A stretch of 28,122 bases of DNA from Candidatus Magasanikiibacteriota bacterium (GCA_023246565.1 JAHFIE010000002.1:1-28122); one strand, 5' to 3'; shown: positions 1-7,421, counted from the stretch's first letter. Program-made: numbers and translations. The notes: generated by a model not told the origin, from the letters alone.

Positions 1-187
1 GGGAGTACTCCTCATGTTTGATTTGGATTTATTCCAAGCTTATCGAGGGGGAAGCGCTCCGCACCCTAACGTTTTTCGGCTAGACCGAAATCATGACGTG
101 GGTGATGATATAGTCCACGCTACCCTAGTGTCATTGAATACTAGGCACTGCACATTGAGTGCATTGTCGGAAACGAGAGATCACGTG
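1..187 (+). ncRNA. group I self-splicing intron in a tRNA, 3' part
   Basis: This looks like the 3' portion of a group I intron; its 5' end lies outside the window. GATATAGTCC at 108-117 matches the conserved 3' strand of P7. It is preceded by a P8-like pairing, CACCC (62-66) with GGGTG (100-104), where CACCCTAACG resembles the P8 start of tRNA introns such as the cyanobacterial tRNA-Leu intron. G187, directly before the tRNA exon, would be the terminal omega-G. I could not place the 5' strand of P7 with certainty, so the subgroup is open. No homing endonuclease is visible in this part. Confidence 0.6.
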
Positions 188-225
188 TAACCAATTGGTC
201 GTGGGTTCGAATCCCACCCGCCGAG
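188..225 (+). tRNA. tRNA-Asn(GUU), 3' exon (partial)
   Basis: Bases 188-225 form the 3' half of a tRNA: end of the anticodon loop (TAA), 3' anticodon stem CCAAT, variable loop TGGTC, T-arm GTGGG-TTCGAAT-CCCAC (201-217, five perfect pairs), 3' acceptor strand CCGCCGA and discriminator G225. The bases that follow are CAA, so CCA is not encoded. A U-initial acceptor, G73, a short variable loop and a loop ending T36-A37-A38 fit tRNA-Asn best. Lys would normally have A73 and Ser a long variable arm. The 5' half is upstream of the window, across the intron. Confidence 0.6.
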
Positions 226-230
226 CAAAA

Positions 231-260
231 AAACGACTACCAGAAATGGTGGTCGTTTTT
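231..260 (+). terminator. rho-independent terminator after the tRNA
   Basis: A 12-bp stem (231-242 with 247-258, one G-T pair) closes a GAAA tetraloop and is followed by T259-T260; the 3' arm itself ends in T. It sits five bases after the tRNA discriminator base. Between it and the next gene end at 380 I see nothing further. Confidence 0.85.
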
Positions 261-379
261 GTATCTATATCAGCAAGGGAAAGTACTAAATCAAGTGGGT
301 TAGGTGAAGTTTGATTAAGGCTTAGTAAAAAGTATTATTAAAATTTGCCTGAAATAAAGAAAAAATCATAATTTTAAAA

Positions 380-1423
380 TCAAATAATCAGGTTTTCAAC
401 TTTCCCAATAGCCTGTCCAACTTTGTACGTCGAAAAAAACACATCATTCAAATCATGAATCAAGTCAACCCAATCATTTCCAAAAATACTTTCAGCAACA
501 TATGGGCTGGGAATCTGTCGCAATACCGCGCCACCCGCAATCGCATATACACGCGGACTGACGCTGGATTTTATGAGTTTTACGCCCGGTCTATAGGGCA
601 CCATGCCCCCAAACGGAATTTCACCCATTTTTTTTTGAGAAATTGTTTCAACTGCGAAAAAATTTTTGTACCAGCTGAAATATACGTTTGCATTAGGAAA
701 TGCATAGCGATGTCCATCCGCTCCGCAGTAATAAACCGCATCAAGATTTGGCATTTTTATCAAAGCGTCCGGTTCACAAGCCGCATATTCTCTTGATTTT
801 GTGAGGCGTAACGCCATACTGATAGTTGGCGCGAGCTTACGTTCCAATTCAGGATCGTAATCCCATGTTTTAAATTTCTGTTCAGCCTGGGCTTTTATCA
901 AACTAAAATATGGATTCACGCGCTCGTCATTCCCATTGATTATTTCAAAGTGCAAATGAGATCCGACATTCTCAGCATTACCACTATCTCCCACCCATGC
1001 TATATGTTGACCTTTTTTTACACGACTTCCACGCTCAAGACCCGACGCATACGCATTTTCAGTACCTCCCCTATGATCGTCAGTCCCAGGAGTATCATTG
1101 TTTAAATGAATATAGTTATATTTATAACCATCATCGCCTTCCATAAAAATACCAAACCCCCAAGCCGGCTCATCGATAGGCATAAATGTTATGACACCGT
1201 CTTGTGCGGCAAATATACGACTCATTTTATCCGCCATAATATCTGTTGCACCATGCATATTACTTCCGCGTGGACTATTAAAATCATTTAAAAAGCTCAC
1301 CTTTCCCTCCACAGGGAAATATATATCGAAAATTAGCCCATCTTCCGCGTACGTAAAGGCGGGCAGAATGAGCAGACCTGACAAAATAATTATGGACACC
1401 AATCTTTGTAAAATTAAATTCAT
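380..1423 (-). CDS. secreted M23-family (LytM-like) peptidase domain protein
   Basis: 347 aa from the ATG at 1423. An upstream start at 1585 would overlap the neighbouring gene and place the signal peptide internally, so I reject it. Residues 1-26 form a signal peptide (hydrophobic SIIILSGLLILPAF, cleavage likely after TYA). The M23 zinc site is visible: HGATD (H57, D61) and HLH (H156, H158). These enzymes cut peptidoglycan cross-bridges outside the membrane. After about residue 255 there is a YxGADGxRYxFPN...YFSWY-type module followed by a second related unit (VYAIAGGAVLRQIPSP), a pattern I associate with secreted Patescibacteria proteins; its role is unknown. A C39-like peptidase gene lies just upstream in the same direction. 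Confidence 0.8.
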   Translation of the reverse strand: MNLILQRLVSIIILSGLLILPAFTYAEDGLIFDIYFPVEGKVSFLNDFNSPRGSNMHGATDIMADKMSRIFAAQDGVITFMPIDEPAWGFGIFMEGDDGYKYNYIHLNNDTPGTDDHRGGTENAYASGLERGSRVKKGQHIAWVGDSGNAENVGSHLHFEIINGNDERVNPYFSLIKAQAEQKFKTWDYDPELERKLAPTISMALRLTKSREYAACEPDALIKMPNLDAVYYCGADGHRYAFPNANVYFSWYKNFFAVETISQKKMGEIPFGGMVPYRPGVKLIKSSVSPRVYAIAGGAVLRQIPSPYVAESIFGNDWVDLIHDLNDVFFSTYKVGQAIGKVENLII

Positions 1424-1529
1424 AGAAATATGTATTAAAATAAAGGGAATGGGAATGGTAGCATGGATAGTGACAATTGAAGGATGATACAAAAAAAACG
1501 TTAATAAAAATGAATTTTTCACGAGCGAA

Positions 1530-2207
1530 CTACCATCCGTTCCATCCCAACTGTTCGGTAAACAATACCGCCTTTTGGCCAGCACGATAATTTTTGGAAT
1601 TTAAATCATGAATAGCACCCATAAATTTCGTATATGCGAAACGACGGCCTTGCCCGTTAGCTGTACCGGGATCATTCGCAATGAATTCGCCGGTGCTGTC
1701 ATCGTAGCCAATAAGCGCCACCACGTGATAATCAGGACCGTCACCTTTGAAGTTCTCGTTCCACAACGAGGGCGCAAAAATCGGTACAATAATCGGTCGA
1801 CCTCCGGCCAGTTCTTTTTTTAAATCTTCGGCTGTAGGATCGACGATCAATCGAGTGGTCCAAGGCAAATCCAATGTTTTAATTAAATTGGCTATGGTCT
1901 CCAATGATTCATCGTAACTGACTTTGAATTCCTTATTTTTGACCTTAAAAATTTGTTTGATGCGTTTCACCGCGTCATCTCGTTTGATAGGTTCGTTTTG
2001 ATAAAAATTGCTTACCATATAGATAGTTGTTTCTTCACAAGCATTTGCCCAAGGTTCTGACCAGTCGCCAATAGGCGCCTGTGAAGTAAATGGCACATCA
2101 ATGATTGTTCTGCTGGGACGTGATTTGTTAAAAAATACGATAGAAAGAACCGTAAAAACAATAATGGAGGCGATACTGTAAAATACGATTTTTTTATTCA
2201 ATATCAT
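1530..2207 (-). CDS. membrane-anchored C39-like (papain-fold) peptidase
   Basis: 225 aa from the ATG at 2207. Residues 7-26 form one N-terminal membrane anchor, leaving the rest outside the cell. The C39_2/BtrH-like pattern is present: catalytic Cys in NACEETT (C57), catalytic His in DYHVVALIGYDD (H161) and the Asn/Asp element ANDPG (N178, D179). Family members are bacteriocin-processing or generic thiol peptidases. No transporter or bacteriocin precursor lies nearby, so the substrate cannot be named. The downstream M23 gene on the same strand suggests a shared cell-wall role. Ends 106 bases before the M23 start. Confidence 0.75.
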   Translation of the reverse strand: MILNKKIVFYSIASIIVFTVLSIVFFNKSRPSRTIIDVPFTSQAPIGDWSEPWANACEETTIYMVSNFYQNEPIKRDDAVKRIKQIFKVKNKEFKVSYDESLETIANLIKTLDLPWTTRLIVDPTAEDLKKELAGGRPIIVPIFAPSLWNENFKGDGPDYHVVALIGYDDSTGEFIANDPGTANGQGRRFAYTKFMGAIHDLNSKNYRAGQKAVLFTEQLGWNGW

Positions 2208-2233
2208 AACGACAAATTTTTTCCAAAAAACAC

Positions 2234-2308
2234 CTAATTAAGCTTACTTTCTGCTTCCGATATTGAAGCAATATTACTCATCAACTTCATCGGCATGTGC
2301 TTGGCCAT
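2234..2308 (-). CDS. possible 24-residue small ORF
   Basis: ATG at 2308, TAG at 2234-2236; the peptide begins MAKHMPMKLM and ends AESKLN. In its favour is a clear Shine-Dalgarno, AGGAG, seven bases before the ATG, which is uncommon in this genome, and a strong hairpin just upstream. It ends 26 bases before the C39-like gene on the same strand, so it could be a leader peptide. I do not recognise the sequence, and so short an ORF can arise by chance. Confidence 0.35.
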   Translation of the reverse strand: MAKHMPMKLMSNIASISEAESKLN

Positions 2309-2337
2309 ATCCACACTCCTGTATTATTATAACTTTT

Positions 2338-2377
2338 TTGGGAGGCCAAGGAGCTTGATCCTTGGCCTCAAAAAAAT
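2338..2377. other. strong hairpin upstream of the small ORF
   Basis: An 11-bp perfect inverted repeat, GAGGCCAAGGA / TCCTTGGCCTC, with a GCTTGA loop. It is preceded by a T-run and followed by an A-run on the plus strand, so the runs also pair and extend the stem. On neither strand is the stem followed by the T-run a rho-independent terminator needs. It may be a 5'-UTR structure for the 24-residue ORF and the C39-like gene. Confidence 0.5.
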
Positions 2378-2421
2378 TGACTTGCACCAAGGTTCTTTAA
2401 TCCCTAGTGTTTTTCAATTCT

Positions 2422-2508
2422 TTATTTTTTTCCGCAATTGCACCCAGCGGTGGTGCAAGGAGCGGAAGGTGCGTGCTCATGAGAGCAGGTAGGGCATTTT
2501 TCTTCCAT
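2422..2508 (-). CDS. 28-residue cysteine-rich small protein
   Basis: ATG at 2508, TAA at 2422. It opens MEEKCPTCSHEH and has five cysteines (C5, C8, C18, C23, C25) and two histidines (H10, H12) in 28 residues: a CPxC knuckle, then CxxxxCxC. This suggests a metal-binding (zinc or metallothionein-like) microprotein, which is inference. No Shine-Dalgarno is visible before the ATG. The density and spacing of cysteines are unlikely in random sequence. An imperfect inverted repeat (TTGGGTT / AACCCAA) lies in the stretch between it and the yggT-like gene. Confidence 0.5.
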   Translation of the reverse strand: MEEKCPTCSHEHAPSAPCTTAGCNCGKK

Positions 2509-2598
2509 AAAAAAAATTAATTTTAATAAATTGATTGGGTTCTGCCGACCTTTAGCTTGAAGTGCTGCAAACCCAAAAATGTTGAGATTAAATTATTT

Positions 2599-2949
2599 TT
2601 ATGCTTCATTAAGTTTATCAGCTGCTTCTGGAGTAGAAACGGTTTTGCTCATCAAAAAGAGGTTGGCAATTCCCCAGCCGACTAATCCATAGACAGTCAT
2701 CGCTAACAATGTGGTCCACTCAAATAAACTGCCTTCTATGCGGCTTAGGCGAAAGACAGTGAAAAATGGTAAGACAAAAGGCTCGGTAGCTACGTAAATA
2801 AAACTCGTGAATCCTGCTCCAGTATTAGCACCAAAAAGTTTTAATAAGAAGCGAAACGTGAGTAATATTTCGATAGAACCAACAAGATACCAAACGATTT
2901 GTGTACTGCGATACAGTGGTTTAGTGGTAGGGGAATTAGTTGAATTCAT
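2599..2949 (-). CDS. YggT-family membrane protein
   Basis: 116 aa from the ATG at 2949. Three or four hydrophobic helices are visible (about residues 17-38, 46-66, 76-96). The segment ILLTFRFLLKLFGANTGAGF followed by TEPFVLPFFTVF is the usual YggT-type repeat unit: helix, short loop, helix ending in a PF motif. Family members are small inner-membrane proteins linked loosely to cell division or osmotic stress; no reaction is known. Flanked by the Cys-rich ORF and the DUF4382 gene on the same strand. Confidence 0.75.
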   Translation of the reverse strand: MNSTNSPTTKPLYRSTQIVWYLVGSIEILLTFRFLLKLFGANTGAGFTSFIYVATEPFVLPFFTVFRLSRIEGSLFEWTTLLAMTVYGLVGWGIANLFLMSKTVSTPEAADKLNEA

Positions 2950-3012
2950 ATTGGCAGCAAACGTTAAAAATCAGGTGATTTATTGAGAACAAGTTAGTTG
3001 TTTGAGTACTTT

Positions 3013-3726
3013 TTACTCATTATCGTTAATCTTTAGTGTTCCTCCCGGATTTTTTTTGCCCGGCATGATAACTTTAATTTTAGCACTGTTCCCCTCTGGC
3101 GTGGTTGTTACCCATATTTTGCCGGAGTTATCAATATCAAATCTATGGTCGAGACCAAACTTGAAGTTAGATTTCATTTCGCCATCCACATCCATTCCTT
3201 CAGTGGTTTCGCTTATGCGCTCCCCATTTTCGATCTGTACTTTATTAGCGGTTCCAATTGTTACAGAGGCACGATTGCGAGTTTCGATTTTAATAACGGG
3301 GGTAAAAATATAGGTTCCGTTACCAGTTATATGCAACGAGGTATCGGCTAAAACATCTAGATTGACGCTCGTAGTAGCCCCGGCCTCAATGACGATACTA
3401 GTTTTAATAGTTATTTTGTCAGACGGTAGTTTTGCTACAGTCACGACACCATCCCTCGTTCTCACTAGCATTTCAACCACAGAGATGCGGATTTGGTCAT
3501 AATTGCCTGTTGCTAAGCTCGTACTTGCAACAAATGTCAGTTCTTTTTTAGATTTTAAATCCAACAGATTAAATGTTTTTTTTTCGTTTGCTACGACTAT
3601 CCAGCCAGTGGTAGTACTATGAAGTTCAATTTTGTCTTCAGTCAAAGTGACGCCTGTTACCCTGCCCATATCGATAGCAGCATCAGTGAGTGATACTACA
3701 ATTCTTCCATTTGTTCCGCTTGACAC
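3013..3726 (-). CDS. DUF4382-domain lipoprotein, signal peptide frameshifted
   Basis: The open frame gives 237 aa from a GTG at 3726. The first 90 residues match the DUF4382 pattern: GRIVVSLTDAAID, an IELH...W strand, LLDLKSKKEL and LATGNYDQIRISV. The rest continues as beta-rich sequence. Reading upstream in the same frame gives a lipobox, L-W-G-A-G-C-A-S-Q, but no start. A start with a good signal peptide (ATG at 3820, MNKNNFLAIVLTLPILLM) is one base out of frame. Removing one G from the six-G run joins them as ...PILLMGAGCASQ. The intact gene would therefore be 3013-3820, a surface lipoprotein anchored at that Cys. Confidence 0.75.
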   Translation of the reverse strand: MSSGTNGRIVVSLTDAAIDMGRVTGVTLTEDKIELHSTTTGWIVVANEKKTFNLLDLKSKKELTFVASTSLATGNYDQIRISVVEMLVRTRDGVVTVAKLPSDKITIKTSIVIEAGATTSVNLDVLADTSLHITGNGTYIFTPVIKIETRNRASVTIGTANKVQIENGERISETTEGMDVDGEMKSNFKFGLDHRFDIDNSGKIWVTTTPEGNSAKIKVIMPGKKNPGGTLKINDNE

Positions 3727-3820
3727 TGGTGTTGAGGTGCTGGATTGACTCGCGCAGCCTGCCCCCCATAAGTAAAATGGGCAAGGTCAGTACAATGGCC
3801 AGAAAATTGTTCTTATTCAT
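3727..3820 (-). pseudogene. out-of-frame signal peptide of the DUF4382 lipoprotein
   Basis: The ATG at 3820 opens MNKNNFLAIVLTLPILL, a lipoprotein signal peptide. The six-base C run (G on the coding strand) at 3762-3767 then shifts it away from the lipobox frame. A sequencing or assembly error, a true null mutation or a phase-variable homopolymer are all possible. A TATAAT at about 3840 on the minus strand could be a -10 box. Confidence 0.7.
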
Positions 3821-3878
3821 ATAATTTTAACGATTATTATAATATTTTTTGTCTCTACACGAGTCGGGTTAATTGGCT

Positions 3879-4028
3879 TTATAATACTTTTTGACCTTTA
3901 ATTACTCTAACAAGAACAATGATAAGGGCTATAACAAGTAGAATATGAATAAATCCACCCAAAGTATAGGAAGAAACTAAACCAAGTAACCAAAGTACAA
4001 TTAAGATGATAGCGATAGTCCATAACAT
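3879..4028 (-). CDS. lmo0937-type (DUF5670) small membrane protein
   Basis: 49 aa from the ATG at 4028. It opens MLWTIAIILIVLWLLGLVSS, has the Y-T-L-G-G-F-I-H turn, then a second helix (ILLVIALIIVLVRVI) and a short basic tail. Two helices around a Gly-rich turn at about 50 residues is the full family pattern. The function of the family is unknown; in several bacteria it is stress-induced. The ORF ends 58 bases before the DUF4382 lipoprotein start and shares its direction. Confidence 0.8.
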   Translation of the reverse strand: MLWTIAIILIVLWLLGLVSSYTLGGFIHILLVIALIIVLVRVIKGQKVL

Positions 4029-4141
4029 AGAGAAAAATTAATATTTAGATAGCTTTTTAGTTCTATACTCCAACATAAACAACGCTACCCCAATTATGGT
4101 ATAACCATTGTTTATTATTAATTTAGTAGCGGACCTTAGGT

Positions 4142-4345
4142 TTAATAACTAAGATTTCCTAAAAAGTTTACCAATTGGAAGCACATCTTTTTTGAGACGG
4201 AAAGACCATCCGTATAATTTTGGGTTACGGAATTTTTAATAGCTGCCACGCCTGGTTCAACCATCTCCAATATGGCCAACTCGTCGCTTCCATCTTCTGT
4301 CGTAGAAACGACCGAACTAGAATATGGCGATGTATAATCATATGT
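4142..4345 (-). pseudogene. possible remnant of a trypsin-like (HtrA/DegP) protease
   Basis: A 67-codon open stretch with no good start, between a TAA at 4346-4348 and the stop at 4142. The piece SDELAILEMVEPGVAAIKNSV resembles the pre-catalytic start of bacterial HtrA proteins (typically ...IxxVVEKVxPxVVSI...). Nothing of the catalytic domain follows. This is a weak similarity read by eye; it could equally be chance. The rest of 4029-4440 shows nothing else I can support. Confidence 0.25.
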
Positions 4346-4440
4346 TTATTCATTATTTTCTTATGAACCAACGTCTTCTGGCATTAGATCCATCCTTCCT
4401 AAAATTTCCAAATAGTAAGGTTACGCAGATGATTATTTTT

Positions 4441-4773
4441 TTAGTTAGAAAATTTTACAGCCTGTTCAATTGTTTTAACAATGGCTTGTACAAACGGGTT
4501 ATTACGCTCAAGTTTAGGAAAAATTTTTTTGCCAGTCCGTTCTTTTTGTAAAAGTTTTGCTCCAACCAAGATTTTAAGATGCTGAGAGGCGAGCGGAATC
4601 GATATATTTAAGATTTGTGCAATATTGCTTACTGACAGTTTAGGCTCCTGTGCCAAAATTCGAAAAATGCGGTAGCGATTAATGTCGCTCAAAACCTTAA
4701 ATGCCGCCGTGGCGCTTTTGTCGGTTTCGCTAAATATTTCACGATTTTTTTGAATTTCTTTTGCAGAAAGCAT
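4441..4773 (-). CDS. ArsR-family winged-helix transcriptional regulator
   Basis: 110 aa from the ATG at 4773. FKVLSDINRYRIFRIL (about residues 25-40) is the ArsR opening helix, and VSNIAQILNISIPLASQHLKIL (about 48-69) the helix-turn-helix with its recognition helix, then a wing around KERTGKK. The metal-sensing ELCVCD motif is absent, so it is not a classical arsenic or cadmium sensor and its signal is unknown. No metal exporter lies nearby. Its promoter overlaps a perfect inverted repeat, which suggests autorepression. Confidence 0.8.
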   Translation of the reverse strand: MLSAKEIQKNREIFSETDKSATAAFKVLSDINRYRIFRILAQEPKLSVSNIAQILNISIPLASQHLKILVGAKLLQKERTGKKIFPKLERNNPFVQAIVKTIEQAVKFSN

Positions 4774-4784
4774 ATTTGTATACT

Positions 4785-4814
4785 TATATAATTGTTTAAT
4801 AATTTAATTATATA
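4785..4814. promoter_or_regulatory. candidate operator of the ArsR-type regulator
   Basis: Perfect 9-bp inverted repeat, TATATAATT (4785-4793) and AATTATATA (4806-4814), centres 21 bases apart (two helical turns). It covers the -10 box of the regulator's promoter. The position fits a dimeric repressor binding its own promoter; the AT-rich sequence makes a chance palindrome somewhat more likely. Confidence 0.5.
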
Positions 4815-4835
4815 CTATCACAATAAGTCTGTCAA
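4807..4835 (-). promoter_or_regulatory. sigma70-type promoter for the ArsR-type gene
   Basis: On the minus strand TTGACA (4835-4830), a 17-base spacer and TATAAT (4812-4807): both boxes perfect consensus. The ATG is 34 bases downstream of the -10 box. Confidence 0.85.
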
Positions 4836-5002
4836 GAAACTCATATTATAGTTATGGCTTTATTTCCACTATCGAAGAGCTTATGGAGTGTTTCTCGGTG
4901 TTTTGCGACCTGGTGTGGAGGAATATTATGTGGAATTTAGATGGTAAGTACTTAGAAAAATCAGCCTTTAAGTATCGTCTATAATTTATATATTGTAATC
5001 AA

Positions 5003-5031
5003 TAGACAATTATCAAAAACTATCGTAAAAT
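5003..5031 (+). promoter_or_regulatory. promoter for the 5054 membrane-protein gene
   Basis: TAGACA (5003-5008), a 17-base spacer and TAAAAT (5026-5031), 22 bases before the ATG at 5054. One mismatch to consensus in each box. It would start the plus-strand run of genes that reaches the terminator at 8445. Confidence 0.6.
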
Positions 5032-5053
5032 AAGGTTAAAATGAGTTTTACTT

Positions 5054-6643
5054 ATGATTTTTTTTTCCTTGTTAAGGCATTTTCCATGGTCAAAAATTTT
5101 AGTACTCATAGTACTCAGTGCCTGGTATGCCTTTTTGTTTATTCGTCCCATTGATATTACGGTTGGTGATTTAGGACGACATCTTAAAAATGGAGAAATA
5201 ATTTCCTCATTTTTTTTGAGTGAGGGATTTAATCATCCTATTTTTAAAACCAATTATTACTCGTACACCAATACTGATTTTCCTTTTATTAATCATCATT
5301 GGGGAAGTGGTCTAGTATTTTATACAGTTAAAATATTTTTTGGTTTTTTGGGATTACAATATTTTGCTCTCGTAGTAAGTTTTACTACCCTAGGAATTTT
5401 TTTCTACCTTGGATATAAGCGTGCTGATTTTTGGCCAACCGCTGCTATCACTTTATTTCTTATTCCTCTGATTGGTGACCGACGTGATATTCGACCTGAA
5501 TTGTTCAGCTATCTTTTTTTAGGTATTTTTTGGCTAGTACTCCATAGCTACCATGAAAATATACAGAATAAAAAAATACTTTTTATTCTTCCTTGTATAT
5601 TTTTATTGTGGGTAAACCTCCATATCTATTTTATTTTTGGAGTAGCCTTGCTGGTTATTTATTATCTTGATGCATGGATTACAAAATCAAAGGAACGTAA
5701 AAAAGCACTGGGACTCTGTATTGGACTTTGCTTTCTTGCTGGTCTTATTAATCCTTTTGGATTTTCAGCCTACCAATATCCATTATCTATTTCACAAAGT
5801 ATTGGCCTTCCTATCCAAGAAATGGTACCTGTATATCGGGCAACCTCTACTGAACTCGACCCTGCTCGCGCCATAACATTTAAAGTAGTATTTTGGATTT
5901 TTTGGATACTTTATCTACTGATGATAGTTCGTGAACCGAAAAAATTTTCATTTGTCACATTCGGAATAGCATTTTTGTTTAGTTTTTTAGGATGGAATAT
6001 GGTACGAAATATTACCATGTTCGGTCTATTTTTTTTGCCTCTGTTCTCGTTTGTCATTGGCGAATACGCAAAAATCTACACAAAAAAATCTTTTATTCAA
6101 AGATTGGATCCTAAAATTCTACTTGTTGTGAGTATCATCCTTATCATGATTCTCACTGCCTTTATCCATCGTTACCGATTTCCCCAGGCTTGGAACAACT
6201 TTGGTATTTCATCTCCGTATGAAGAAAATTCAGCAGCAATTTTTTTACAAAAAAATAATATTTCAGGAAATATTTTTAATGATTTTAATAGTGGTAGTTA
6301 TCTTATTTACTACCTTTATCCGCGGATAAAACCTTTTATTGATCAACGACCCGAAGCCTATCCTATTGATTTTGTACAAAAAAAATATAGTAAACCTCGA
6401 CTCGATCCCCAAGCATGGAAGGATCTTGAACAAGAATATAACTTTAGTACGATCATACTATCACAGGGCAATACTGCAGCACCCATTGTACAGTTTATTG
6501 TTGACCGCCTTAATGATCCGCAATGGGCTCCAGTTATTGCCAACAGATACCATCTTATTTTTTTGAGAAGAAGTGCTTTGCATGATACGATTATAGTGGA
6601 AAATGAAATTCCCAAAGAAAAATTTATAAAAAACAATTCATAA
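5054..6643 (+). CDS. polytopic membrane protein, GT-C glycosyltransferase-like
   Basis: 529 aa with about ten hydrophobic helices spread over residues 12-380, then a soluble C-terminal part of about 140 residues. The first outer loop carries acidic residues (DITVGDLGRHLKNGE), as in GT-C enzymes that take a lipid-linked sugar. The soluble part has NIFNDFNSGSYLIYYLYP and KPFIDQRPEAYP, a pattern of a widespread but uncharacterised membrane family. A lipid- or protein-glycosylation role is inference; no catalytic residue is proven. The methyltransferase gene starts 22 bases after its stop. Confidence 0.6.
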   Translation: MIFFSLLRHFPWSKILVLIVLSAWYAFLFIRPIDITVGDLGRHLKNGEIISSFFLSEGFNHPIFKTNYYSYTNTDFPFINHHWGSGLVFYTVKIFFGFLGLQYFALVVSFTTLGIFFYLGYKRADFWPTAAITLFLIPLIGDRRDIRPELFSYLFLGIFWLVLHSYHENIQNKKILFILPCIFLLWVNLHIYFIFGVALLVIYYLDAWITKSKERKKALGLCIGLCFLAGLINPFGFSAYQYPLSISQSIGLPIQEMVPVYRATSTELDPARAITFKVVFWIFWILYLLMIVREPKKFSFVTFGIAFLFSFLGWNMVRNITMFGLFFLPLFSFVIGEYAKIYTKKSFIQRLDPKILLVVSIILIMILTAFIHRYRFPQAWNNFGISSPYEENSAAIFLQKNNISGNIFNDFNSGSYLIYYLYPRIKPFIDQRPEAYPIDFVQKKYSKPRLDPQAWKDLEQEYNFSTIILSQGNTAAPIVQFIVDRLNDPQWAPVIANRYHLIFLRRSALHDTIIVENEIPKEKFIKNNS

Positions 6644-6665
6644 ATCATTGTGTATCGTAGTACCT

Positions 6666-7421
6666 ATGAAAAAGGACACAGCTTGGAATAAATCAGGAGT
6701 ATGGTATAATGACCTTGTAGAGCAGGCCGGAAGTTATCAAAAGGATGTTATTTTACCTAATTTACAAAGGCTTGTTTCCTTGAAAAAGGGAATGAAACTT
6801 TTGGATTTGGGATGTGGAACTGGCTTTTTTTCAAGAGCCTGGCGGGCAGCAGGTGTTGATGTTATTGGTTTGGACAATAGTAAAGACATGGTAAAAATCG
6901 CACGGGAATCTGATCCATTGGGTACATACACCGTGGGTAATGCAGAAAATTTACCACAGTACAAAACAAAAATGTTTGATGCAGTCACCATTGTCATGGC
7001 TATCCAAAACATGGAACATCCTGCGAAGGTATTTAAGGAGTGTGCCCGAGTATTGAAACCACAGGGTTCTGTGTACCTTGTTATGAATCACCCCTGTTTC
7101 AGGGTACCAAAAAACTCAAGCTGGGAATGGAATTCTGAAAAAAGTATACAATTTCGTCGGGTTGATACCTATTTATCAGAGTCAAAAAATAAAATTCAAA
7201 TGCACCCTGGCCAAGATCCTACTGATTATACCGTATCATTTCATCGGCCACTTCAAACCTACAGTAAAATTTTGAATAACAATGGTTTTGCTATTACTCG
7301 ATTTGAAGAATGGATTTCAAATCGAATCGGACCAAAAGGAAAAACGTTTGCTGCGCTTGAGCAATCACGTAAAGAAATCCCCTTATTCTTATTCATGGAA
7401 GCACGTCTCATCGTGCACTAA
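6666..7421 (+). CDS. class I SAM-dependent methyltransferase
   Basis: 251 aa from the ATG at 6666; a TTG 18 bases upstream also fits but is less likely. Motif I is LLDLGCGTGFF (D47-G53), the SAM-binding glycine loop. The acidic end of strand 2 is VIGLDNS. FDAVTIVMAIQNMEHP and CARVLKPQGSVYLVMNHPCF are motifs IV and V-VI of the type 11 (UbiE-like) fold. The substrate cannot be told from sequence. It lies in a run of plus-strand genes downstream of the GT-C-like membrane protein, so modification of a lipid or glycan is possible. Confidence 0.8.
   Translation: MKKDTAWNKSGVWYNDLVEQAGSYQKDVILPNLQRLVSLKKGMKLLDLGCGTGFFSRAWRAAGVDVIGLDNSKDMVKIARESDPLGTYTVGNAENLPQYKTKMFDAVTIVMAIQNMEHPAKVFKECARVLKPQGSVYLVMNHPCFRVPKNSSWEWNSEKSIQFRRVDTYLSESKNKIQMHPGQDPTDYTVSFHRPLQTYSKILNNNGFAITRFEEWISNRIGPKGKTFAALEQSRKEIPLFLFMEARLIVH

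Noticed and set aside
1424..1585. 54-residue N-terminal extension of the M23 protein
   Set aside because: It would overlap the C39-like gene and put the signal peptide in the middle of the protein.
2338..2377. Rho-independent terminator
   Set aside because: The stem is strong, but on both strands it is followed by A, not T.
4928..4984. 18-codon ORF with GGAGG before its ATG
   Set aside because: Good RBS but very short, no recognisable sequence, and inside an intergenic region with promoters of both neighbours; no second line of support.
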